Of a stretch of DNA of 64,000 bases, positions 56,433-64,000 are shown piece by piece (the first letter of the stretch is position 1; each line of letters opens with the position of its first letter). Under the pieces are notes generated by a model. That model worked only from the letters and a program-made list of their open reading frames with translations. It was not told where the DNA came from and made no database searches. The translations under genes and the position numbers were made by a program. The stretch is taken from contig JAHDVF020000074.1 in NCBI GenBank assembly GCA_022606425.2, positions 186,001 to 250,000 of the forward strand, written 5' to 3'. Source of the DNA: Lepidostoma basale. Lineage: Eukaryota > Arthropoda > Insecta > Trichoptera > Lepidostomatidae.

Positions 56433-56531
56433 ATATGACAAATATCCTATTTTAGTTGCTTCGTATCCCAATTTCAATTATAAATTACACTACCGATCAC
56501 CGCAACCCATCAGGTTTCTTCTAATACACAG

Positions 56532-56701
56532 TTTAGACACGGGAATACGAATGTTCGATCATTTATCTTCTGAAGAACTTATATATGGACCCTCTCAAAT
56601 CACAGTTCTGAAACACAGCAATCAATTTACTGCATCCAGCCACTACCACCGCGCAGATGAGAAATTGCTACAAGATGATGCAGGAAACTATTCAATTCAC
56701 G
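56532..56701 (+). CDS. putative host exon
   Basis: 170 bp preceded by an acceptor-like TTTCTTCTAATACACAG and ending at a good donor CACG/GTGAGAT. The only long frame reads LDTGIRMFDHLSSEELIYG, PSQITVLKHSNQFTASSHY, HRADEKLLQDDAGNYSIH (56 codons plus one base at each end), with non-repetitive, soluble-protein composition and ordinary codon use, unlike the low-complexity frames elsewhere. Begins one base into a codon and ends after one base. I do not recognise the family; no other exon of the gene is evident. Confidence 0.5.
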
Positions 56702-56839
56702 GTGAGATCTTTCAGAGAACTAAAATGCAGTGGAAAATAACTTATCTTATTTTAAGATAACACAATTTTTAATACTGAAAATAAATGTTGTCTACATGTG
56801 TATATAATATATGTTCGTTGTGTAATATTGAAAAGTATG

Positions 56840-57130
56840 TATATCATAATATTAATAGGCAAAAACCCGAATATCATCAAGAAATAGTACGAGAATATTT
56901 TGAATAAAAGAGAGCGAGAAAGGAATATTACTTTGAATTTTGTTCTGATTCTGAATCTCATTTAGAATTGTGTACTGATTATTGTTGTATGACGGAAGTG
57001 TAGAAAACAAAAGTATAACAATTTGTGGAAAAAAACTTATTATTGATTACGGTTGTACAGTGAACAAGTTTTTAAACGGAATTTTTTTTCCGTGAATAAT
57101 TCACGGGTTGCCATTAGTTTAGTTTTAAAT
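56840..57130. repeat. unclassified dispersed repeat, copy 2
   Basis: Uninterrupted relative of 16795-17285, ending GTGAATAATTCACGGGTTGCC. Diverged by many small changes. Confidence 0.6.
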
Positions 57131-57309
57131 ACGTAGACGTAAAAAATATAGGATTCGATGTAATGCTATAATAAAATGAACTGCAATACAAAACCAAAGA
57201 TAATGATCAAATTTTGAACAAAAAAGGGCTAATGCCTATTTTCGACACCAATGCATAATATAATCGAATGCGTAATCATATATGTAGTTATAATAACATT
57301 CACATTTGA

Positions 57310-57470
57310 TTTACAGATTTACATAAATAAGCCTGCCACGTTTTCCTCTTAAATAGTTTACATATCTTATGTATGCTCTCTTTACCATTATTTCTTCGTC
57401 TTTTCATTCCATGTGTCCAAACCAATATAATCCTTCCATTATTTTGTTCATAACACAAATAATTCTAATT
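57310..57470 (-). mobile_element. LINE-1f remnant
   Basis: GCCACGTTTTCCTC, TTCTTCGTCTTTTCATTCCATGTGTCCAAACCA, TCCATTATTTTGTTCATAACAC: the GHMER to RKTWR block, no tail. Confidence 0.72.
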
Positions 57471-57534
57471 TATTAAAATTAATACTTTTGAATAAGGTTC
57501 CGGAAAACGCATTTCTATAAACATTAAAACAATC

Positions 57535-57640
57535 AGAAATATTTGAATATTTTTTTGATAACACCGTATTTTTTGCATTCTTTACAAACATTTTTCGGGA
57601 AACAGACATCTTTCATTGATGTAGAAAAAAATAATCAAAT
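57535..57640 (-). repeat. P5 fragment
   Basis: Minus strand TACA, TCAATGAAAG.., CCCGAAAAATGTTTGTAAAG; stem I TACA/TGTA preserved though the core is decayed. Confidence 0.55.
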
Positions 57641-57885
57641 GATTTTACTGAAATCTCTTGAGAAGTTCATTTAAAATAATAATTAAATAAAACGATTTTT
57701 TTTAACTACTTCCACTTTTACCTTTATTTCGATAACAGACTGGTGCCAGTAAGCCTGGCAAAACCGATGCCAGCGAGCCAGCGAGCCAGCGAGCTTGGAG
57801 AAAGCGGTTGCTCTCAAAATAAAGACAAAAGTGAAGGTAGTTAAAAAAACACCGTTTTATTTAATTATTATTAAATAAAATGATG
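57641..57885. repeat. P6 palindrome, copy 2
   Basis: Same flank (AATCAAATGATT..CTGAAATCTCTTGA) and outer arms as 15353-15617. The centre has an expanded GCCAGCGA x3 (57769-57792); the GAAAC boxes are altered (GCAAAACC, GAGAAAGCGG). Confidence 0.78.
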
Positions 57886-57889
57886 TTAT

Positions 57890-58285
57890 TTTTATAATGC
57901 AGTAGAAACGAGATGATAGAGTGTCGAATGAAAATGTAAGAAGTGAATGTGGTGCGAATGATAGTGTTATGAACAAAATAATGAAACGATCATTAAATGG
58001 TTTGGACATATGGAAAGAATGAATGAAGAAAGAATGGTAAAAAATATATATGTTTACGATGTAAATGGAACCAGAAATAGAGGTAGACCGAGGAAAACGT
58101 GGCGCGATCAAATAAATCAAATATTGAATGTCGGTCATGTGAGGAGTCAGAAAAATCGACGCGCGTGCATGAGACGATGTATGAATGGTGAGGGAGCGAG
58201 AGAAATATGTCCGAAAAGAAAAGTGTGGCGGTCCATTCATTCTGCCTACTCTTTCGAGGAGACGGCGTGATGGTTAGTTAGTTTA
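57890..58285 (+). mobile_element. LINE-1f copy, (TTAG)n tail
   Basis: Open 58010-58270: MERMNEERMVKNIYVYDVNG, RGRPRKTWRDQINQILNVGH, RRACMRRCMNGEGAREIC and SIHSAYSFEETA-stop, the best C-terminal frame of the family; TGA (58268-58270) directly followed by TGGTTAGTTAG. Confidence 0.92.
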
Positions 58286-58287
58286 GT

Positions 58288-59454
58288 TATGAAAATTAAA
58301 CAAAATTAATAGAATGTTACTAATAATTATTCAATAAAAACTCTTGTCATATGCATATATTCTCGTATATTATTTTAGTCACAACCAGTTTTGGCAGATC
58401 GCATAATACAAAAATACAAAATACAAAAATATAAATATAAAAACGTGCCCTCGTTGTCCAAAGCATGCTGCGGTAATAATGTTTGCCTTTAAAGGCGGCT
58501 ACGAGTACAGATTTAAATGGCTACACCGAAGGAAGGTTGTCAAACATGTTTGTAAAAAGTGTAAGAAAGTATTATGAAAATACAATATTTAAAAAAAATG
58601 TATTCAAAAATGAATCGATAACACGTCAGTGATGGTGAATATATTATAGAAGAAAATCATAATTATAAGTAAATAAAGTTAGGATTTGAACAAGTACTGT
58701 GTCCGTTGAGCTATGATTATATTTTGTTTATATATTATAAGTCAGTGTTGTATCGTAAAAGCTCGTTTTAAAACTTGGTAAATGCGCTCGCACCTCTGCC
58801 AAAAAGGCCGCGTCACGTGGTGTTGGCCAAATTTACATTCGGACCGTCCTCCTCCGTTCATCCCGTCCGTCCGCCAAACAGTCGATTAAGTGCGGGAATC
58901 AGCTAGAGGGGCGATGTATTCACCAAACGCCGCGAGGGTAAACAGAGGCCGAATGTATGATTTAGTATGCGGATGCCTTACACAGAGGCCGCCAACGTGA
59001 AAACATCAGCATTTTTATTCGCTACAATCATTTCGTTTGAAATATAAATCTACCTTTATACAGATCAATAATGCATCTGAACAAAAGAGGATTCAAAAAT
59101 CGAATACTTCATAAAATTTAATCAGTCTTTAAAACAAAGCATCATTATTTATTGTTTCTTTCCAATCACCATAGAAGTATTATTGTCATCACAATCAAAA
59201 CTTGTAATTATATCATTAAATCATTTTCTCTCTGTTAATAATTTAAAATTATAGGAATTTCACGATTTTATAATGTAATTAATCTATAAGTTAGTTTTCC
59301 ATACTCCCTATTCACATAATTATTAAGAATATAATAAATATTCGTTAGTTTAAACTGTTCAATTATGTTAGGCAATGATGTTATTTTTAAATTTAAAAAT
59401 TGTTTGTTTATAAATATGTTTATAAATATAAAAAAAAAATGTTTCTTGATCAAT
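58288..59454. other. unique stretch
   Basis: 58520-58640 is a decayed P5 arm (TACA, CCGAAGG.., AAACATGTTTGTA and flank AGTGATGGTGAATATA). GC-rich island 58790-58990 without a frame. Rest AT-rich. Confidence 0.4.
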
Positions 59455-59655
59455 GATGTAAAACTCCATATTTAAATAATTAATACGAATGAAAACATCC
59501 GTTTTCATTTTATGGGAATGACATGTTTCGCCCTTCTAAGGCATTATCAAATGTATCAACATTTGATAATGTCTTAGAAGGGCGAAACATGTCATTACCA
59601 TAAAATATTATAAAACTTCTAGAAAACTGACGTTTTCATTCGTATTAATTAATCA
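59455..59655. repeat. P1 palindrome with both arms
   Basis: Plus arm: TTGATAA (59563-59569), T, short stem, GAAACATGTC (59584-59593). Minus arm: TTGATAA (59544-59550), GCC..GGGC, GAAACATGTC (59520-59529). Outer arms GTTTTCATTCGTATTAAT. Left flank GTTTCTTGATCAATGATGTAAAACT. The left arm lacks the TTATAAAACTTCTAG part. Confidence 0.87.
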
Positions 59656-59714
59656 AAGCATCATTTTTGTATAGAACAAGTCGCTCGAACCCAATAATTG
59701 CATACAATTTGTTT

Positions 59715-59890
59715 TAGCTATTATATTGATTTTCATGACGTGTGATAGGTAGCTTATCCATTTTAAAATTTATTGTTACGTGAATTCTCCACCAAAAGAA
59801 ATACAATGTGACTATCACACTGCCATCGCCGTCAATCGAAACAGGGACCTTCGGTGTAGCAGTCATAGCTGTTTCCACTCTACCACGAGA
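59715..59890 (-). mobile_element. tRNA-like SINE
   Basis: Minus strand GTGGAAACAGCTATGACTGC, B-box-like GTTTCGATTG, CGGCGATGGCAGTGTG, GAATTCACGTAACAATAAA and CACGTCATGAAAATCAATATAAT. Confidence 0.75.
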
Positions 59891-61290
59891 ATCGTCAATA
59901 TTACGAACTACACCTATAAACGTAATAACGAAGTCAAAATTTGACAACAGTTTTTTTTTATTTAAACAGAAAAGTAATCTCGCATTCATTTGTTTTCTTA
60001 TGTTTATAAATAACGTGTGATTTTAATTGACTTATAATCTTAATAAATTAATAAAATTCTCTGAATTAATTCTCAATAAATATCTTAATTATTACTAGAT
60101 ATAATTAAAAGCAAAATAACCTTTCTACGAATATTTTGATAAAAAATAAAAAATCAAATAAATAAATAAAAAATATATAATCAAATTATTTTTAAGTAAT
60201 TAACAACGTAAATGTTTTATCGATATGCGTTTTGCAACATTGTATTTCTTAACAATTTTTTTATTGTGGAATATGCCCTTGCATCTTAATTATTGTTTAG
60301 AATAAATAAAAATAGGACCCCTTTATCGCGTTAATTATTTTATTCTGCTCCAATTATCATGGTATACAAACGAAAACGTGTTTAATTCTCGATATATATG
60401 ATAATACCCGAGCAACATGAAACACGTCACTCCAATGTATTACTACAATTTCATCGACATTAAATATAAACCCTGTGTGTGTATTAAAGTTCTCAGTTAA
60501 ATTGTATTTTTTAAACATAAAATTTATTGCACTATGAAATTGAAAAATAACCCTCTATATTTTCCGCTTAATTAAATATTAAATATTAACGACTTGTCGT
60601 GGTATTAAATATTTATGTGGAAAATAAACAGCGTTATCATTCAATTACAAAGTATAATACAATGGAATTTCCACAGTGTTCATGCCTTAACTTTTAGTAA
60701 AATGATATTTATTTATAAGAAATGATCAAATGTTTAATAAAATAATGATTTAAAATAAATTTAAAATTATTTACGTACATATGTATGCTTAAGGGAAGAT
60801 GAAGTCTATTTCACGAATGTATACTCGTAGATACCTAATAATATTATAGAGAGGCATTTGGCTAATCCCCCTCATATATTAATCACCCTTTGGACATTGA
60901 TAAATATAAGGGTTGAACCTGGATCCTCAACCAAAGGATTTGAAAAAGTATCCCATCAATTGATGAGGGACTTTTTCAGGAGAAAGTGGTCCAGCTTACA
61001 GCGGACAGGCGAGTCGGTAGGGATTAGCCGATATTACCTCCTGCTGCTCTATATTGAGGGCTCAGAAAAAGATCCTGGTATCAGTTGATAAAAAGTCCTC
61101 CTAACGTTCCATTCAAAGACTCTTGACCGTAATTACCACTGGGCAACCAACACGTGATATATAGTATAAATGATAAACCCGATCCAAAGGACATCATCCT
61201 TTTTAATATTCTAAATTAATCAAACGCATATAAATTTTAGACACATTAAAATATATATAAAAAATCGCACGTGTGAGATTATTTATATGT
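59891..61290. other. unique AT-rich stretch with palindrome remnants
   Basis: 60365-60445 has ATGATAA, T, stem, GAAACACGTC, a possible decayed hammerhead-like arm. 60590-60695 matches the P7 right flank. 60930-60985 is a hairpin AAAAAGT..CCATCAA / TTGATGAGG.ACTTTTT; the frame 60858-61088 over it is not convincing. Confidence 0.45.
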
Positions 61291-61450
61291 ATCACTAACT
61301 AACTAATTAACTAAACATCACGACGTCTCTCTTAAGGGATATGCAGAAATATTTGATCGTCCAAATCGTAATCTTCTGACGTACTCTCGTGTCTTCATAT
61401 TCATACAACGTGTCAGGTCCCACGTGGATTTCTCTGACTCTTTTCATCAA
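61291..61450 (-). mobile_element. LINE-1f 3' end
   Basis: ACTAACTAACTAATTAACTAAACATCACGACGTCTC to CACGTGGATTTCTCTGACTC; diverged. Confidence 0.8.
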
Positions 61451-61669
61451 ACCTTCGAAACATGACGGAAAACATTAACTCGTGTAGAAAATGTGGAAAA
61501 ACACTGTTATTTTTATTAACTGTTTAAATTAAAAAAGGGTTATAATATAATATCATAATTTAATTATATGAAAATGTCGCGATTGCAGTTTCATCATCAT
61601 GTGTTGCAAACAACTGTTTGTAATGTAAGCGTTAAAAACCACAAAAAAGTTCGTCAATAAAATATTACG

Positions 61670-61840
61670 CAAAAGAATAGCAATGAAAACGTCTGTTTTA
61701 GAAGTTTGATTATGATTTATGGGAACGACATATTTCGCCTTTCTAAGGCATTCTTAAATTTCAATTAACATAACAATCCTATAAAGCATAATTTAACTTC
61801 AAGAAAACAGACGTTTATTGAAACGTATTAATAATCTAAT
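61670..61840. repeat. P1 palindrome, decayed
   Basis: AATGAAAACGTCTGTTTTAGAAG and inverse CTTCAAGAAAACAGACG; minus arm GGCGAAATATGTCGTTCCC. First box lost in both arms. Confidence 0.72.
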
Positions 61841-61845
61841 AAGGA

Positions 61846-62353
61846 GCTTTATATAAAAAAATAAGTCTCGAACAAATTTGGTATCTATTACAAAAATGAA
61901 TATATTCTTAAGTACGAGTACTTATTCACATTACGAATTTCTAACCAGATACACGTGATAATCTATGCAAAACGCTTTGAAATTATAGGCTACGCGAATC
62001 ACGTTTATAAGAAACAACGCTTATAAAAATAAAACATTTCACAATCATGTTAAAAAAAAACTTATTGCCAGGCAGCGAAAATTAAACAAAAAGGGGAAAT
62101 TAACATCAGTAAAATATGCAAATGAATCGTTTCGAATTCCGCGGCATTAACTAAACACATATTAATAGGAACAATTAAGCCGGTAAAACACCTTTTCAGA
62201 TTACGTGACTACCCCAATGAGGAAGTAATCGGAGGGGAACTGCGAAAAAAATGAAGTCTCTCTCTGTAACAGGATGCGAGTAAAATTGTTTACAATTATT
62301 TTGGATAAAATTAGGTCTCTTTCTTATCATTTTTTCTGTAGATCGGGCGATCT
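61846..62353. other. unique stretch
   Basis: Slightly GC-richer at 62180-62280; no gene. Confidence 0.4.
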
Positions 62354-62364
62354 GTTAAGAAAAT

Positions 62365-62791
62365 AGCCCCAATCTGGGGCTATGCAGCTTCGAGTCACAT
62401 ACAAAAACTCCAAATCCTGCAAAATAAGGCTATCCGTTTATCGCTTGGTGCGCCTTCATGGACCAGGATTACACAACTGCACCTAGAATCGGGAATCCCG
62501 ATGATAGATGAATTCATTCTGAAACTTGCCGAACGTTTTTACAAAGGACTCCCTTCACATCCCAACCCCACAATAAAAGACCTCTCTAATTACGACCCAA
62601 ACACTTCCAGCCGCCACAAGCGCCCAAAATCGATTCTCCTTCAGAGGAACACTCCGGGCCACACAAATCATGCCCCCGAATAAACTAACAACCCACCAAA
62701 TCACCTTCCAACAATGTTCCCATCAGACGTAAGAGGAATAGCCACATGAGCTGAACCTCTGTAAGCCAGAAGATCCAAGTCCCAAGTCCAA
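62365..62791 (+). mobile_element. Jockey-like LINE 3' end with 11-bp target duplication
   Basis: Open from 62366 to the TAA at 62682-62684: PIWGYAASSHIQKLQILQNK, IRLSLGAPSWTRITQLHLES, IPMIDEFILKLAERF, KRPKSILLQRN. WGYA followed by LQ..QNK..R...GAP and L.IP...EFI is the C-terminal pattern of Jockey-clade LINEs. A short 3' UTR then ends GATCCAAGTCCCAAGTCCAA. Flanked by GTTAAGAAAAT at 62354-62364 and 62792-62802. 5'-truncated, frame intact, so relatively recent. A second piece is at 5384-5612. Confidence 0.9.
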
Positions 62792-62814
62792 GTTAAGAAA
62801 ATGTATCAATTAAT

Positions 62815-63047
62815 TGTTTCTTGAACAATGATGTAAAACTCTATATTAAATAATTAATACGAATTAAAACGTTAGTTTTCTAGAAGTTTTATTATATTTT
62901 ATGGGAATGACATGTTTCGCCCTTCTAGGACATTATCAAATGTCATTTTTGAAATTGATAATGCCTTCCTTAGAAGGGCGAAACATGTCATTCCCATAAA
63001 ATATAATAAAACTTTTAGAAATTTGACGTTTTCATTCGTAATAATTT
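62815..63047. repeat. P1 palindrome, best-preserved member
   Basis: Plus arm: TTGATAA (62955-62961), T, GCCTTCCTTAGAAGGGC, GAAACATGTC (62980-62989). Minus arm: TTGATAA replaced by TTGATAA with a variant stem (62933-62939), GAAACATGTC (62909-62918). Arms continue ATTCCCATAAAATATAATAAAACTT, CTAGAAA, GTTTTCATTCGTA. Left flank GTTTCTTGAACAATGATG. Confidence 0.88.
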
Positions 63048-63439
63048 TCTTTAATATATCAAGATTTGAGTATATAAGTCGTCTCTGCTGATATGTTATA
63101 TCCCAAAGCTCTAAGGCGTCAGTGTTTTGAACCAGAATTGTTTCACGTTTGACATCGTTTTCCTGAAATACTTCCATTTAATTCATATGTTCCAGGCTCT
63201 CGTTAATAATGTACCGGTACAGTAGGCATGGGTTTTATCAACTTGTTATGGATTCTCTGTCTAGTCGTACGATTGATTTGTTTTGTAAAGCCTCCTTGCT
63301 TACATTATATACTGACACTATGTGTGATTATAAATGTATTAATTTATGCGTTTTTGAGGTGAATCGGTCATGGATGGGCAGCATATGGCAAGCCAACGTT
63401 AACTCTCATCAAGTCGACTATAAGGAAACTCCGTGTAGC
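63048..63439. other. unique stretch
   Basis: Short overlapping frames on both strands; no domain recognised. Confidence 0.35.
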
Positions 63440-63770
63440 ACAAAAGAAACACGTAGGAGCTATGCTATATGTAAGACAATCAGACCAGATAAGAAATACT
63501 GAAATGCGTAGAAGGTCAGCATTAACAGATGTCGTCAAAAGAGTAGCTAAGCTTAAATGATCATTTGCATATTGGTAGTCGAAAGATGGGTCAGAAAGGT
63601 GGTGGATTGGAGACCTCGAGAGGACAGAAGAAAAAAGCGGGACACCCCCCACGATGGTTCGATGACATTCGAAAAATTACTAAAAGGCATGGATGAATAC
63701 GTGAAGAAGTATGGGGGAGGCCTATGTCCAGCAGCGGACGACATCGGATGTTTCAAGTAATAAAAGTAAA
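63440..63770 (+). mobile_element. LINE-4f 3' end
   Basis: In shifted frames RRKRWTDVVKRVAKLKWSFA-like, RPPTMVR/WFDDIRKI-like, and GEAYVQQRTTSDVSS-like before AATAAAAGTAAAG. Open 63557-63760 in a neighbouring frame. Confidence 0.72.
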
Positions 63771-63776
63771 GTATTT

Positions 63777-64000
63777 CTAACTAACCATCGCGCCGCCTCC
63801 TAGGAGGAATAGGCAGAAATAATTGGCTAGGTATATACATATTTACCACAAATTAATTTAAAAGGTCTCAGTTATACTGCATTTATTCTATTTTCATGCT
63901 TCTTGTGCCAGTTCCATGCTTTACTTCCATACATAAGGGTAGGTTGAAGAACACCATTAGGCACTGCCATTTTAGCTTTTTTGGATAGGTAGTCGATTTC
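63777..64000 (-). mobile_element. LINE-1f copy running off the window
   Basis: CTAACTAACCATCGCGCCGCCTCC, then an internal deletion to the GAGATCTTATTTCTACTGC-like region at 63860, TTCCATGCTTTACTTCCATACATAAGGGT (MYGSEAWN) and GCCATTTTAGCTTTTTTGGATAGG. The 5' part lies beyond 64000. Confidence 0.85.

Noticed and set aside
60858..61088. 76-residue plus frame
   Set aside because: It spans a hairpin repeat and lacks any domain; a chance frame is more likely.
3922..64000. Palindromes as ordinary MITEs
   Set aside because: Inverted arms fit a MITE, but the shared GAAAC/CTGANGA layout across unrelated arms, single-arm copies and absence of a constant target duplication fit a DNA transposon less well. 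Not fully excluded.
1..64000. CRISPR array, prokaryotic operons, viral genome segment
   Set aside because: Regular spaced repeats are absent, no operon-like gene packing, and the only retroviral-type sequence is a solo LTR without internal genes.

Overview
This window looks like repeat-dense, AT-rich nuclear DNA from an insect, possibly a lepidopteran (the order is an inference from the repeat mix, about even odds). There are no operons, tRNA or rRNA genes or CRISPR arrays. Almost all recognisable coding sequence belongs to mobile elements, most of it decayed. The only host-gene signal I can defend is a pair of phase-compatible exon-like segments on the + strand near 55.9-56.7 kb.

Mobile elements used as names below. 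(1) A mariner element (185-1998) with a broken transposase, split by a 525-bp solo LTR. (2) LINE-1f: at least 25 pieces of one non-LTR retrotransposon family. Its ORF ends in a GRGRPRKTWRDQI-type motif followed by ...SILSAYPFGETA-stop, and the stop codon sits directly on a simple-repeat tail, (TTAG)n in one subfamily and (GTT)n in another. (3) LINE-2f: an older, degraded LINE with a reverse transcriptase remnant. (4) LINE-3f, with an (AAG)n tail. (5) LINE-4f, whose ORF ends in a YVQQWT-like motif. (6) A Jockey-like LINE with an AAGTCC-type tail. (7) A tRNA-like SINE (9 pieces). (8) A second SINE that carries the LINE-1f 3' end and tail. (9) A hAT-like non-autonomous element at 54416-55340. Several insertions are flanked by 10-14 bp target-site duplications that I can read directly.

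The most interesting signal is a set of about twenty inverted-repeat (palindromic) loci spread from 6.9 to 63 kb, grouped here as P1-P8. Despite unrelated flanks, their arms share one layout: CTGANGA-like box, one extra base, stem-loop, GAAAC, a short self-complementary run, then T or C. This is the conserved core order of a type I hammerhead ribozyme with a minimal stem III. In several arms the bases just before CTGANGA pair with the bases just after the predicted cleavage site, giving the expected stem I. Hammerhead motifs are known from Penelope-like retroelements and retrozymes, so these may be non-autonomous relatives; no Penelope-like reverse transcriptase is visible here. One palindrome is clearly inserted inside a LINE-1f copy, so the family is or was mobile.

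Layout: 0-2 kb mariner plus LTR; 2-16 kb SINEs, LINE-1f pieces and palindromes P1-P6; 16-24 kb an unclassified dispersed repeat, LINE-1f, LINE-2f, LINE-3f and LINE-4f; 24-33 kb more palindromes and a reverse transcriptase remnant; 33-50 kb mostly unique AT-rich DNA with short GC-richer islands; 50-55 kb LINE pieces and the hAT-like element; 55.9-56.7 kb putative host exons; 57-64 kb palindromes, LINE-1f and a Jockey-like 3' end.
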